This document shows positions 27,025 through 36,786 of a stretch of DNA of 64,000 nt, piece by piece. The translations under genes and the position numbers were made by a program. The stretch is taken from the NCBI RefSeq assembly GCF_004521915.1, contig NZ_SDKD01000020.1, positions 22,395-86,394 of the forward strand, read 5' to 3'. The stretch comes from Brevibacillus migulae (lineage in GTDB: Bacteria; Bacillota; Bacilli; Brevibacillales; Brevibacillaceae). Numbering within the stretch: the first letter of the stretch is position 1; every line of letters starts with the position of its first letter. A model generated the notes under the pieces. It was not told the origin of the DNA and did not search any database. It was given only the letters and a program-made list of their open reading frames with translations.

Positions 27025-27092
27025 CGTAACGCCTCCTACAGGTCAATACTAGGCGACGGCTGAGCCTGGGTTATCCCCACATAATAAGTAAA

Positions 27093-27134
27093 AGCAAGGG
27101 AGCAACGTTAGCAGTGTAAGTTTGCTCCCTTGCT
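27093..27134 (-). terminator. Intercistronic hairpin between mglB and mglA
   Basis: AGCAAGGGAGCAA and TTGCTCCCTTGCT form a perfect 13-bp stem. In the mglB-mglA gap this probably protects or partly terminates the mRNA so that binding protein is made in excess, a common arrangement in binding-protein transporters. Confidence 0.75.
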
Positions 27135-27171
27135 GGTTTAAGCCACTTGGCAAGCCTGTCAGATGGTAGGC

Positions 27172-28230
27172 TTATTGCGCGTCAGCCATGTTATCCTTGG
27201 TGATTTTTTTGTAAGAAATCCATACGTATTTGCCGTCAGTGATATCGAAACCAGTGTTTTCTTTGGTTGGCGTTTCACCTTTTGCCAATACTGCAGCGAT
27301 TTCCAATGTTGCTTTCCCTTGGTTTTTCGCATCGTTCAATACTGTACCCAAGAGTGTGCCCGCTTCCAGTTCTTTCAGAGCTGGAGCAGTCGCGTCAACC
27401 CCTACTACCGGAACGTATTTGCCGTCTTTAAAGTAGCCAGCCGCTTTCAGCGCTTCGATCGCGCCGAGGGCCATATCGTCGTTGTTAGCCAGTACCGCTT
27501 CGATCTTGTCTCCGGAGGAAGCAAGGAAAGCTGCCATTTTCTCTTGGCCTTTTACGCGATCCCACATTGCAGTGTCTTCCGCTACTTTTTCTACTTTGAT
27601 GCCAGCGTCTTCAATCGCTTTTACGGAGAACTTGGTGCGCAGCTCAGCGTCTTGGTGGCCTGGCTCACCTTTCAGCATCACGTATTGCAGTACGCCGTCT
27701 TTGTTTTTGTCAGCTTCTGGGTGTGCTTTCCAGTAGTCCACGATCAGCTCACCGGACATGGTTCCGGATTCTTCCGCTTTCGCCCCTACGTAGTACACTT
27801 TGTCGTATTTTTGCATATCTTCCGGCATTGGTTCACGGTTCAGGAACACAACCGGAATGTTTGCGGTTTTCGCTTTGTCGATGATGACGCCAGCAGCCGT
27901 ACGGTCAACCGGGTTGATTGCAAGCGCATTCACTTTCTTGGTGATGAACAGGTCAACCTTGTCGTTTTGTGTTGGTTGGGAGTTTTGGCTGTCTACGATG
28001 TCAACCTCTGCCTTCCCGTTTGCAGCATCAGAAATCGCGTTGCGTACGCCAGTCATGAAAGTATCGTCAAATTTGTAAATGGCTACACCGATTTTTGGAA
28101 GACCAGCGGCAGCTTCGCCTCCAGTTGCTCCTCCACCTGCACCAGACTGAGTGCCGCCACCAGAGCTAGAGCATCCTACGATGGACAAAGCCAGTGCGGC
28201 AATAAGAGTGGTCGAAACGATCTTTTTCAC
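27172..28230 (-). CDS. mglB: Galactose/glucose-type periplasmic-binding lipoprotein
   Basis: 352 aa. The lipoprotein signal peptide ends at the lipobox SIVGC (C20), followed by a Ser/Gly linker. The type I binding-protein fold shows as two Rossmann lobes: IGVAIYKFDDTFMTGVRNAI at the first strand, NPVDRTAAGVIIDKAKTANIPVVFLNREP, and NNDDMALGAIEALKAAG in the second lobe. This matches MglB rather than RbsB. It delivers sugar to MglAC and may also present it to the neighbouring chemoreceptor. A cre-like site lies about 50 bp upstream. Confidence 0.9.
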   Translation of the reverse strand: MKKIVSTTLIAALALSIVGCSSSGGGTQSGAGGGATGGEAAAGLPKIGVAIYKFDDTFMTGVRNAISDAANGKAEVDIVDSQNSQPTQNDKVDLFITKKVNALAINPVDRTAAGVIIDKAKTANIPVVFLNREPMPEDMQKYDKVYYVGAKAEESGTMSGELIVDYWKAHPEADKNKDGVLQYVMLKGEPGHQDAELRTKFSVKAIEDAGIKVEKVAEDTAMWDRVKGQEKMAAFLASSGDKIEAVLANNDDMALGAIEALKAAGYFKDGKYVPVVGVDATAPALKELEAGTLLGTVLNDAKNQGKATLEIAAVLAKGETPTKENTGFDITDGKYVWISYKKITKDNMADAQ

Positions 28231-28281
28231 GATTGAATCCCCCTTTGGACTCTTTAAAAAAGTGTTATGTCACACATTTAA

Positions 28282-28295
28282 TGTAAGCGATTTCA
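28282..28295. promoter_or_regulatory. cre-like (CcpA) site upstream of mglB
   Basis: TGTAAGCGATTTCA fits the cre pattern TGNAANCGNNNNCA exactly. It lies 52 bp before the mglB start, so catabolite repression of the mgl operon is likely. Confidence 0.65.
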
Positions 28296-28386
28296 GCAAA
28301 ATTCGTAATTGAATATTCCGAGCAAAAATATAAAAATTCTCATCATGTGAGAATTTACCTATCAACTGTCCTTATTTAAGAAAAAA

Positions 28387-28411
28387 GACGCCGGCCGATA
28401 GGGCTGGCGTC
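28387..28411 (-). terminator. Terminator of the chemoreceptor gene
   Basis: GACGCCGGCC and GGCTGGCGTC pair with one wobble; the minus strand continues into TTTTTT. It separates the chemoreceptor gene from mglB. Confidence 0.82.
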
Positions 28412-28433
28412 TCACTTTTCTCGATCCTTTCTC

Positions 28434-30134
28434 CTATACTTTAAACTTTGTTAACGTCGACTGCAGCTCTTCCGCCAAGCGCGAAAGGTCATTGGAGGAA
28501 GAGGCGATTTCCTCCATCATGGCAAGCTGTTCCTCGGTTGCCGCCGCATTTTGCTGGCTGGCACTTCCCACTTCGGAAACCATCCCTGCGACCTCATCGG
28601 TTGCTTTGACGACAAGCTGGCTGCCTTCATTCAGGCGGTCCACCGCTTTCGAAACTTCCTTCACTTTCGACGTAAGGCTTGCGATTGCATCCTGAACAAA
28701 TGCAAAGGAACGGCTTGCCTCCTGTGTTTTCCCCAGGCCTTCTTGAATTTCATGAGCGCTTTGCTCGCCGGACTGCATGGCATTTTCCACTTCTTTTTGA
28801 ATCACTTGAATCAAGCCCGCGATTTGCTGTGCCGAAGCCGCAGACTGCTCGGCAAGCTTGCGTACCTCATCAGCTACGACGGCAAAGCCGCGTCCGTGCT
28901 CCCCTGCACGCGCCGCTTCAATCGCTGCGTTCAGCGCCAGCAAATTGGTCTGGTTCGCGATATCTGTGATCAGATTGACGATGCTTCCGATCTCTTTAGA
29001 GCTTTCTCCCAGCGTGTTGATCGCGGTGCCGGTATCCAATGCCGCCCGATTGATCTTGTCAATCTGCCCAATCAATTCACTGACCGCATTGATCCCACTC
29101 TCGGATGCCCGGGATGCCGTATCTGCCAGCATAGACATTTCATCGCCATTGCCCGCAATTTTTTGGGTGCCTGCGGAAAGCTGCTGAATATAATCAGTAA
29201 CCTCGGTTACCTTTTGCAATTGCATACCCATTCCTTCCGCAGATTGCTGCATGGCCAGATTGATTTTTTCTGTGACATGTGCGCTTTCCTCTGCGCTGGC
29301 GGTCAACTCTTCAGACGATGAAGCCACCTGCATCGAGGCATCCTTCACTTGGCTGACAATGCTTTTCAGATCGCCGACCATTTTGTTGCAAGCATTGGCC
29401 AAGTCCCCGATTTCATCCTTGTTTTTGATGATGAGCGGTTGCACGGTAAGATCCCCATCTGAAACGGTTTTGATTTGCACCGCCAGTTTTCGAATGGGAA
29501 TGACGATTGCTCGTGATACAAGACTCCCGATCGCCAAGGCGATCAGGGCTGCCGCTATGATCAACGTGATTGATTGGCTTCGGCCTGATTGGACTAATTC
29601 CATTGATCTTGCTGTTGCCTCGTCCGAACCTTTTTTATTGGTCTCAATCAATTCGTCGATCTTATCATCGGCTTCTCGGTAAATGGGATGAGCTTTCATA
29701 AACTGATCCAATGCCTGCGATTGATTGTTGGCGCTGATAGCGCTCAAAATGGGCGGGATTTGCTGAGTAAATTCCCCCCACTTCGCTTCGAATTCTTGTA
29801 TTTTTTGCTTTTCCTCCGCAGTGACGGCGTTGGCCGTATAGGTTTTCAAATTGCTTTCAAGAGACGCAAGTGTGTCGTTAACTTCTGTCGTTAATCTATC
29901 TCTCTCGGTCTGCTTCGGCTCGGACAATATCCGCAGCACCAAGCGTTCGGTGTCGACGACTTGTCCATTAATTTTCCCGAGAATAGCAAGATTGGGTACC
30001 CAGACGTTCTGGATCTCCTCTGTTTTTTCACCGACATTCCCCATAAATATGACACCCATGAGACAGGCTGCTATATAAATGATACCGGTCAATAATAGGC
30101 AACCTGCAAGTTTTAATCGAATACTGAACCGCAT
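28434..30134 (-). CDS. Methyl-accepting chemotaxis protein
   Basis: 566 aa from ATG 30134 ([11 protein letters not shown]); an upstream in-frame ATG at 30170 has a poor RBS. The order is TM1 (about 10-30), a 4-helix-bundle sensor domain outside (about 35-185), TM2, HAMP (about 205-260) and a signalling domain with the hairpin tip [25 protein letters not shown]. No C-terminal receptor-tethering pentapeptide is visible. It lies between a sugar-binding lipoprotein gene and mglB, so it may sense sugar through one of these binding proteins, as Trg does with MglB in E. coli; this is an inference. Confidence 0.9.
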   Translation of the reverse strand: MRFSIRLKLAGCLLLTGIIYIAACLMGVIFMGNVGEKTEEIQNVWVPNLAILGKINGQVVDTERLVLRILSEPKQTERDRLTTEVNDTLASLESNLKTYTANAVTAEEKQKIQEFEAKWGEFTQQIPPILSAISANNQSQALDQFMKAHPIYREADDKIDELIETNKKGSDEATARSMELVQSGRSQSITLIIAAALIALAIGSLVSRAIVIPIRKLAVQIKTVSDGDLTVQPLIIKNKDEIGDLANACNKMVGDLKSIVSQVKDASMQVASSSEELTASAEESAHVTEKINLAMQQSAEGMGMQLQKVTEVTDYIQQLSAGTQKIAGNGDEMSMLADTASRASESGINAVSELIGQIDKINRAALDTGTAINTLGESSKEIGSIVNLITDIANQTNLLALNAAIEAARAGEHGRGFAVVADEVRKLAEQSAASAQQIAGLIQVIQKEVENAMQSGEQSAHEIQEGLGKTQEASRSFAFVQDAIASLTSKVKEVSKAVDRLNEGSQLVVKATDEVAGMVSEVGSASQQNAAATEEQLAMMEEIASSSNDLSRLAEELQSTLTKFKV

Positions 30135-30248
30135 CGTCCTTATGCCTTCTTTCCTTTTAAGAGTTGTCATAAATCAAGCATAAAGATGATTTCCCTTTCT
30201 CACGATATAGATAAACTAATTTTTATTAATATAATTATCCCTTGGAAA

Positions 30249-31229
30249 CTATTTCACAAACGGAAACAGCAGCTTTTGATTTTCCGACCAGAACATATTT
30301 TCCAAATCAATGACCTTGGTACCGGTGTCCACGCGGGCAGGCACCTGTACTCCCCGCAAGGAATCAACCGCATGCTTTACACCCAGATAGCCCATGGTGA
30401 ACGGCTGTTGGGTAATGGTCGCCTGTATCACGCCCTCCTGAATATAGGAAAGAACCTCTGATGGGCTGTCAATGGCCACGATCCGCACGCTGCCTGCCAA
30501 GCCCCTTCTATCAATCTCCTCCGCTGCGCCAAGAGAAAGCGTGGCATTCAGCGCGGCGATGCCGTCCAGATCAGGATGTTCCGTGATGAGCTGGCTCGTC
30601 AAATCACTGGCCAACTGTTTATCCGAAGCCGTATATTCCTTTGCCACGATCGTAATCCCCGGGTGGCGGCGGAGCGCTTCAAGCAGACCTTTCTCCCGGT
30701 GCTCCGCATTCCCCGCTTTTGTCACATAGCTTAAAATCGCTACCTTGCCTGACTCTCCTACAAGCTGCGCCAGCCGTTCTCCCGCCTTTAGCCCGGAGTC
30801 GTACTGGTCGGTGCCGATGAAGCTTTTCGCCTTGGCCGACTCCATCTCCGAGTCGATGATGATAACGGGAATACTTTTGCCCACCCGAGGCTGTGCGGCC
30901 GTTTCCAACGCCATCGGGTCGCTTGGCGCAAGCACAATCGCATCCGTTCCATCCTGAATCGCTTGTTTGATCAATTCCACCTGCCCCAGAATATCCTCTT
31001 CATAATCGGGCGCATAGAAGTTCAAATTGACGTCAAACTCCTTGGCAGCCACTTCCGCCGCCATTTTGACGGTATTCCAGTAGTCACCGTGCTTCATTTT
31101 GACAATCAACGCCACGTTCTTTTTCTTATCCGCATCATCGGTCGCGACTGTACATGAGCTGACAGCTACCATGATGGTCAAGAGCAGGAGGACCAACCCG
31201 CCTGCCAGGGTCGTTCTTTTCATGCTCAT
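30249..31229 (-). CDS. Sugar-binding lipoprotein coupled to the YesMN-type two-component system
   Basis: 326 aa, a type I periplasmic-binding protein of RbsB type. The lipobox AVSSC puts the lipidated cysteine at C26. The first lobe starts at KNVALIVKMKHGDYWNTVKMA and the hinge region DAIVLAPSDPMALETA is typical. It follows the histidine kinase gene by 5 bp, with no permease gene of its own. It probably acts as a sensor subunit that presents sugar to the kinase, as in other binding-protein/kinase pairs that control mgl-type transporters. Confidence 0.85.
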   Translation of the reverse strand: MSMKRTTLAGGLVLLLLTIMVAVSSCTVATDDADKKKNVALIVKMKHGDYWNTVKMAAEVAAKEFDVNLNFYAPDYEEDILGQVELIKQAIQDGTDAIVLAPSDPMALETAAQPRVGKSIPVIIIDSEMESAKAKSFIGTDQYDSGLKAGERLAQLVGESGKVAILSYVTKAGNAEHREKGLLEALRRHPGITIVAKEYTASDKQLASDLTSQLITEHPDLDGIAALNATLSLGAAEEIDRRGLAGSVRIVAIDSPSEVLSYIQEGVIQATITQQPFTMGYLGVKHAVDSLRGVQVPARVDTGTKVIDLENMFWSENQKLLFPFVK

Positions 31230-31234
31230 CCCCC

Positions 31235-32992
31235 CTACTCCTCATCCTTCAGCACAGGAAGCCAGATTTTCACATTCGTGCCGTTCTCCAGTTCGCTTTC
31301 GATCTCCAGTCCGTATTCCGTGCCGAAAAACAGCTGGATTCGTTCATGCACATTGCGGGTGCCAACACCCGAGCCGTCCTCGCTTTTATACTGACCCGTG
31401 AGAATGTTCGCCCTGACGTGTTCGGGCATGCCGAGGCCATTATCGCGGATTTGAAACAGAAGGTTGTCGTCGATCTTCTCCACCTTGATCCAGATCATAC
31501 CGGGGTCGGCCATCTTTTCAATCCCGTGGTAAATGGCGTTTTCCACGATCGGCTGCAAAATCAGCTTCAAGGTCTTGCAGCGAAGTACCTCTTCCTGCGC
31601 ATCAATCGCATACTCGAACTGATTTTTATATCGCATCTTTTGAATGATCAGGTAGTGACGGACATGCTCCAGCTCCTCCTGCACGGAAATAATATTTTTC
31701 CCCCTGCTCAGGCTGATGCGGAAGAGTCGGGATAACGACGTAATCATCGTGATGACTTCCTCGTTCTTCCCAATCCCCACCATACGTACCACCGAATTCA
31801 GCGTATTGTACAGAAAATGCGGATTGATCTGGGCCTGCAGCACTTCCAGTTCATTTTTGCGCTTCTGCTCCTGCTCCAAGATGACCTGATCCATCAGCTC
31901 CCTGACCCTTTTCACCATCACATTGAACCGCCGCGACAGCTGTTCGACCTCATGGCTGCCCTTAATGGAAAGGTTGACGGTAAAATCTCCCCGCTCCACT
32001 TTTTCCATCGATTTCTCCAGCATCTTGATCGGACGGGAAATGCGGGCGGAAATATACGTCAGCAGAAACAGAACCGTTACAATCACAAACACCAGGAGCC
32101 AAAACATGAAGCCGCTGATCTCCTGCTTGGTCGTTGCGATCTCATCCATGTAGGAGACCCCGACAATTTTCCAGCCGATATGCTCGACCGTCTTGATCGT
32201 GATGAGCCGTCTCTCCCCGGTGGATTCATCCACATAGCTGCCATACGAATTTTGCAGGGCGATGGAGCGATTTTCATTTTTCAATCCTGCATAGATCATG
32301 GGCTGCTGGGGGTGGTATACGATATTGCCGGCCAGATCGATGATATAGACATACCCCTTTTTCCCCAAGCTGACCCGCTGGAACAGGTTGTCCAGCTTTT
32401 TGAAATTGACATCGACCAACAATACGGCATCGGCCTTTTCCCCGCCCTGTGCAATGGTTGTTCCCCTGCTCATGGAAACCACCCATGTATACGGCCCTTT
32501 AAACAGGTTTTCGATATGCGGCAAGGAGAAAGAAATATCATAGGGGTCTCTGCGGGCCGATTGGAACCAGCTTTGCTCCGTCAACCGCGTATTGCGCCGC
32601 ATATCCGCTTGCGGAACAACCGCCAGCAGCTCCCCATATTTGCTGAACACCGCCATCGAGACGATGTCCTCTCGTGTCTCGAGGATCATTTCCAGCTGCT
32701 TGGTCAGATTCCCATCAGGAAATTGCTTCGACTGATGGATCTTATCATCTACCAGCTCGAACAGTCCGGTCATGCTGGCCAGGTAATCCTCCAGATTGTA
32801 ATGAACCTGCTCGATCATCTGCTGGGTATTCAAGATGGCGTTTTCTTCGGATGTCTCGGAGAATTTGCTGTACAGCATCACACCCACAAAGAGCATCACC
32901 AATAAAGTGACAAGGGTAAAGGAAGCCGTAATGATGAATTGGATGCTTTTGATCTTCAACTGGTCGATGAATGCGCGTATCTGCTTTTTCAT
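31235..32992 (-). CDS. YesM-like sensor histidine kinase
   Basis: 585 aa. TM1 (about 18-38), an extracellular double-Cache sensor (about 40-285), TM2 (about 295-315), HAMP (about 318-370), and a His_kinase domain with the phosphorylated histidine in QINPHFLYNTLNSV. The HATPase follows, with IVENAIYHGIEK (N box) and DNGLGMPEHVR (G1 box). It pairs with the YesN-like regulator gene, whose stop directly abuts its start. It should respond to extracellular sugar together with the following binding lipoprotein. Confidence 0.9.
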   Translation of the reverse strand: MKKQIRAFIDQLKIKSIQFIITASFTLVTLLVMLFVGVMLYSKFSETSEENAILNTQQMIEQVHYNLEDYLASMTGLFELVDDKIHQSKQFPDGNLTKQLEMILETREDIVSMAVFSKYGELLAVVPQADMRRNTRLTEQSWFQSARRDPYDISFSLPHIENLFKGPYTWVVSMSRGTTIAQGGEKADAVLLVDVNFKKLDNLFQRVSLGKKGYVYIIDLAGNIVYHPQQPMIYAGLKNENRSIALQNSYGSYVDESTGERRLITIKTVEHIGWKIVGVSYMDEIATTKQEISGFMFWLLVFVIVTVLFLLTYISARISRPIKMLEKSMEKVERGDFTVNLSIKGSHEVEQLSRRFNVMVKRVRELMDQVILEQEQKRKNELEVLQAQINPHFLYNTLNSVVRMVGIGKNEEVITMITSLSRLFRISLSRGKNIISVQEELEHVRHYLIIQKMRYKNQFEYAIDAQEEVLRCKTLKLILQPIVENAIYHGIEKMADPGMIWIKVEKIDDNLLFQIRDNGLGMPEHVRANILTGQYKSEDGSGVGTRNVHERIQLFFGTEYGLEIESELENGTNVKIWLPVLKDEE

Positions 32993-34612
32993 TTATTCCC
33001 CTCGAGCGCTGTTTTTGTACTCTTTGGGCGACATGCCGCACATCTTGCGGAACGAAAAGCTAAAATAGTTGGGATCGGCATACCCTACCTTTTCAGCGAT
33101 CTCAAACGCTTTCAAATCGGTCGTCCGCAAATACTCCTTGGCAGCCTCCATACGGATTTGCATCAAGTAGCTGACAAACGTCATCTTGGTTTCTTTCTTG
33201 AAAATGCTGCTGAAATAGCCTGTGCTGATATGCAGGTGGCTGCACACCTTGTTGATCGAGATGTCGCTCTCGTGAAAATGCTCCTTGGTGTAGGCAATCG
33301 CCTTTTCCACCAGATGCTTGTACGAAGACTGGCGCTCATTGGCGATACTGTTCATAATCTTGGTACACACACCGATAATCCAATCCGATGCCTCCTGCAG
33401 CGTGTGGAACTTATTGATTTCCGCAAACAAATGCACGCTGCTGCCCAAAATCTCATCTACATTCAGGTTGGCACTCTTCGCTACCTTCAGGATGGCCGTC
33501 AGGATTTCCAGCAGGTAGATCTGACAATCCTTGATCGAGACATGTGCGTGGGCGATGTTGCTGCACAGCTCTTCCACGATCTCCTTCAACTCTGAAAGCG
33601 TTCCCACTTTCAAGCAGCGTACCAAGGCCTGCTCCTTGAGCTCATCAAAGCGGAGCTGATCTTCCGAACGCTCCTCGACGTCATCGATGCAAATAATGCG
33701 ATTATTCCCGAGAATCAAGCGATAATCGAGGGCCGAGATGGCATCTTCATAGGAATACGGAATCTCGGTGAGCTCGCTGCGCAAGGTTCCAACACCGACT
33801 GTGACCGTTTGCCGCAGGTACTTTTCTACGCTCAGCCGGATTTCCTCCAGCGCGGGCAACGTATTCCCCAACAGGTCCTGCTGGTTATCCTCGGAGAATG
33901 TCATGAGAATCACGACCCGATCCTGATGGATAAAGACGATCGCACGGTGATCGCGATTGATCACTTCTTCCGTGATATTCAAAATCGCAAACAGCAGCAG
34001 CTCTTTTTCATTCGTCGGTGAGAAACGAGCATGCTCACCCGGGTGATCCATACTGATCGTACATAGTAAATAATGCTTTCCATCCAAATCAATCTGATAG
34101 TTGCTGGCCTTCTCCCTGATTTCGTTTTCGGGCAGCACGCGGTTGATCAGCGAAACGAGAAATACCTCCCGCAGGACAGGCAAGCTTTCCCGATAATGCT
34201 CCTGCAAAGCTTGGATGTTCTCTTTTTCCGCGATCTCTTCGGCTATCTTTCCTTTTACCTTCCCGACAGCCTGCAGCAGATCTTTGGTCGAAAATGGCTT
34301 CAGTACGTATTCGTCGATGTGGAGCTTGATCGCCTTTTGCGCATATTCAAATTCATCGAAGCCGGTCAGGATAATGATTTTGGTCGTCGGATATTGCTTG
34401 CGAACCGCCTCGGACAGCTGCATGCCATCCATGAAAGGCATTTTAATATCCGTGACCACAACGTCCGGCATATATTTTTCGATCAGCTCTAATGCTTCTT
34501 TTCCGTTTTCGGCTGTTCCGACGACCTCAAACCCCTCTTCCTCCCAATCGATTTCTTGCATCAAGCCTTCGCGTACGTCGGCTTCATCGTCTACAAGCAA
34601 TAGTTTATACAT
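32993..34612 (-). CDS. YesN-like AraC-family response regulator
   Basis: 539 aa from ATG 34612 (MYKLLLVDDEADV, with GGAGG upstream); the frame is open to 34702 but that part lacks an RBS. The receiver domain (1-120) has the phospho-acceptor in VVVTDIKMPFMDG. A long linker (125-430) precedes two AraC helix-turn-helix units at the C-terminus (about 435-535, ending CGMSPKEYKNSARGE). The likely target is the mglBAC promoter further down the same strand. Confidence 0.9.
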   Translation of the reverse strand: MYKLLLVDDEADVREGLMQEIDWEEEGFEVVGTAENGKEALELIEKYMPDVVVTDIKMPFMDGMQLSEAVRKQYPTTKIIILTGFDEFEYAQKAIKLHIDEYVLKPFSTKDLLQAVGKVKGKIAEEIAEKENIQALQEHYRESLPVLREVFLVSLINRVLPENEIREKASNYQIDLDGKHYLLCTISMDHPGEHARFSPTNEKELLLFAILNITEEVINRDHRAIVFIHQDRVVILMTFSEDNQQDLLGNTLPALEEIRLSVEKYLRQTVTVGVGTLRSELTEIPYSYEDAISALDYRLILGNNRIICIDDVEERSEDQLRFDELKEQALVRCLKVGTLSELKEIVEELCSNIAHAHVSIKDCQIYLLEILTAILKVAKSANLNVDEILGSSVHLFAEINKFHTLQEASDWIIGVCTKIMNSIANERQSSYKHLVEKAIAYTKEHFHESDISINKVCSHLHISTGYFSSIFKKETKMTFVSYLMQIRMEAAKEYLRTTDLKAFEIAEKVGYADPNYFSFSFRKMCGMSPKEYKNSARGE

Positions 34613-34697
34613 GGCCGTCGCTCCCCCTCCTTTTGCCGAAGTCTCTGTATTCCTTATAATGAAGGAAAACGTTCGCATGATGCAAGTGGAAGAACAC

Positions 34698-34740
34698 AGC
34701 AAGCCGGATCCCCACTGGTGTCACGGGAATCCGGCTTGCT
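34698..34740. terminator. Terminator downstream of the OmpR-type kinase gene
   Basis: AGCAAGCCGGAT and ATCCGGCTTGCT form a perfect 12-bp stem, with an inner CCC/GGG pair, 11 bp past the kinase stop. Confidence 0.8.
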
Positions 34741-34751
34741 TGCCCATGCTG

Positions 34752-36026
34752 TCAGGCTGCTTCCTTCGTTTTGAACGGCAGCGTGATGGTAAAGCTGCTT
34801 CCTTTGCCCTCTTCGCTCTCTACACGAATTTTTCCGCCGTGGGCATCCACGATCCACTTGGCGATAGAAAGCCCCAATCCCGTCCCGTCCTTGCTGCGGG
34901 AGCGCATTTTATCCCCGCGATAGAATCGATCAAAGATGAATGGCAGCTCTTCTCTGGAAATGCCGATCCCGGTATCTTTGACGACGATAGAGACCCAATT
35001 TCCGTCTCGCTGGCAGGCTACATGGATTTTCCCCTGCTCTTCGTTATATTTCAAGGCATTGTCCAGCAGGATGATCATCAGCTGATGGAGGCGCTCAGGG
35101 TCTCCCATCGTCTCCAATGCCTGTTCGATATGCGTCTCGATCTCGATCCCTTTCATCCCAGCAAGCGGTCGGAAGGATTGCACGCTTTTTTGCACAATTT
35201 CATCGACACTGATGCGCTGGCGCAGGATCTGGATCTCATTGGAATCGGATCGCGCCAAGGTAAGCAGATCAGCCACCAGCTTGTTGAGCCGCTTGGTTTC
35301 CTGCATACTGACCATGATCGGCTCGCTTTCCTGTTCAATGGTATGGTCGGGATTGCGGAACAACCGCTCCAAATTCAACAAAATGACCGAGAGCGGCGTC
35401 CGCAATTCATGGGAGGCATCGGCGATGAATTGCTGCTGCTTTTCCCACGAACGCTGGATCGGGATCAACGCCCGCTTTGCCAGGAATAGACCCGCTATGA
35501 CGGCGATCAGAACACTGACCACGCCCCCGGCCGCCAGCACATAGAGCAGGGTGTCCAGCATCTTCGTTTCCGGCTCAAAGTTATAGACCAGCTGGATCTG
35601 CCTGATCGCAATATCTCCTCCCGGGCGCTCTACCCGTTTATCGGTCGGCAGCGTCACGACCCGGTAGGTCTGCTCATGAAAATTGACTGTCTCGATGCCT
35701 TCCTTCATGCCATCCACTTTGTCCAGCAGCCGCAGGACCTCCAGATCGAGGTATTCTTCAATCTCCTTGCCGACGATCTCCCCGCGCCGATCCCGCAATA
35801 TGGTGACCATCCGCCAGTCTTCATCGGACCATCTTCGTTTCTCCAGCCGCAAATAAGGAAAAGGACTATTTGCCATCCGCGTGGCGACGTTCAGCAGCTC
35901 GCGGTCGACTTGATTCAGCAGGCGAAACTGAATCGTGAAATATAGTGCACACCCCAGCCCATTGAGCAGGAGCACAAATACCAAGACATTCAGGGTCACC
36001 AGGCGAATGCGGGTTTTCTTGAACAT
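34752..36026 (-). CDS. Sensor histidine kinase, OmpR/EnvZ class
   Basis: 424 aa. TM1 (about 11-33) and TM2 (about 160-183) frame an extracellular sensor of roughly 125 residues. The HisKA H box is [21 protein letters not shown]; HATPase boxes N ([13 protein letters not shown]), G1 (VKDTGIGIS), F ([10 protein letters not shown]) and G2 ([13 protein letters not shown]) are all present. It follows its response regulator gene by 4 bp. The RND pump operon lies directly upstream on the same strand and is a candidate target. Confidence 0.9.
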   Translation of the reverse strand: MFKKTRIRLVTLNVLVFVLLLNGLGCALYFTIQFRLLNQVDRELLNVATRMANSPFPYLRLEKRRWSDEDWRMVTILRDRRGEIVGKEIEEYLDLEVLRLLDKVDGMKEGIETVNFHEQTYRVVTLPTDKRVERPGGDIAIRQIQLVYNFEPETKMLDTLLYVLAAGGVVSVLIAVIAGLFLAKRALIPIQRSWEKQQQFIADASHELRTPLSVILLNLERLFRNPDHTIEQESEPIMVSMQETKRLNKLVADLLTLARSDSNEIQILRQRISVDEIVQKSVQSFRPLAGMKGIEIETHIEQALETMGDPERLHQLMIILLDNALKYNEEQGKIHVACQRDGNWVSIVVKDTGIGISREELPFIFDRFYRGDKMRSRSKDGTGLGLSIAKWIVDAHGGKIRVESEEGKGSSFTITLPFKTKEAA

Positions 36027-36030
36027 GTTC

Positions 36031-36705
36031 CTATTGCCCCTTCAGGATATACCCGACATTGCGTACCGTCCGGATAAAATTGTCGTAGCCGTGATCGGCC
36101 AATTTTTTGCGCAAATAATGGACATACAGGTCCACGATGCCGTAGTTGGCATCCGAATCGATCCCCCATACGCGGTCGAAAATCTGGTCACGCGTCAGAA
36201 TTTGCTCTTTATTATGCAAAAAGTACGTGAGCAAATCGTATTCCTTGGTCGTCAGCTTGAGCGGATGGGCGTCCACATACCCGTCATGCTCATTCGTTTT
36301 TACGGAGATCGGACCGTAGGAGAGCTCCCCCTCCATGCCAATCTTCCCATTGCGGCGCAAAATCGCTCTGGTCCGGGCAAGCAGCTCCTCTACAGCAAAA
36401 GGCTTCACCAGATAATCATCGGCTCCGGCATCCAGTCCTTCGACTCTCGCTTCCACGCTATCCTTCGCGGTGAGAAACAAGACAGGCGTCATGACGCCTT
36501 TCGCCCGCAATTTCCTTACCAAGGAAAGCCCGTCCAAGCCCGGCATCATGATATCCAACACAAGCAAATCATAGATTCCCCGCTCCGCCAAGAGGAGTCC
36601 CTCGTCCCCCCGGTCTGCACAATCCACCTGATAGCCTTCATCGGTCAGTACTGCAGATATGGCTTGGAGCAGTGAACGTTCATCTTCTACCGTCAGAATG
36701 CGCAT
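36031..36705 (-). CDS. OmpR/PhoB-family response regulator
   Basis: 224 aa. The receiver domain (1-115) has the phospho-acceptor in [14 protein letters not shown] and K in PVLFLTAKD. The winged-helix DNA-binding domain (about 125-222) ends [12 protein letters not shown]-like (here [14 protein letters not shown]), typical of the OmpR class. First gene of the two-component pair. A weak hairpin terminator separates it from the RND pump gene. Confidence 0.92.
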   Translation of the reverse strand: MRILTVEDERSLLQAISAVLTDEGYQVDCADRGDEGLLLAERGIYDLLVLDIMMPGLDGLSLVRKLRAKGVMTPVLFLTAKDSVEARVEGLDAGADDYLVKPFAVEELLARTRAILRRNGKIGMEGELSYGPISVKTNEHDGYVDAHPLKLTTKEYDLLTYFLHNKEQILTRDQIFDRVWGIDSDANYGIVDLYVHYLRKKLADHGYDNFIRTVRNVGYILKGQ

Positions 36706-36731
36706 GCTCTTCCCTCTTTCATATAGTGGAA

Positions 36732-36759
36732 AGGAAGCTCAGCGGCTGCCGAGCTTCCT
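36732..36759 (-). terminator. Terminator of the RND pump operon
   Basis: AGGAAGCTC and GAGCTTCCT pair perfectly around a 10-nt GC-rich loop that can itself pair. It lies between the pump gene stop and the response regulator start. Confidence 0.65.
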
Positions 36760-36786
36760 GGTTCTATTTTCTTCTATTATACACGT

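Noticed and set aside
27163-28236. A 357-aa plus-strand frame over mglB.
   Set aside because: Phe/Cys/Val-rich shadow of mglB with no start signal.
31817-32905. A 362-aa open frame antisense to the YesM-like kinase.
   Set aside because: Composition (many His, Gln, Arg, Leu) is typical of an antisense shadow; the kinase frame has every expected motif.
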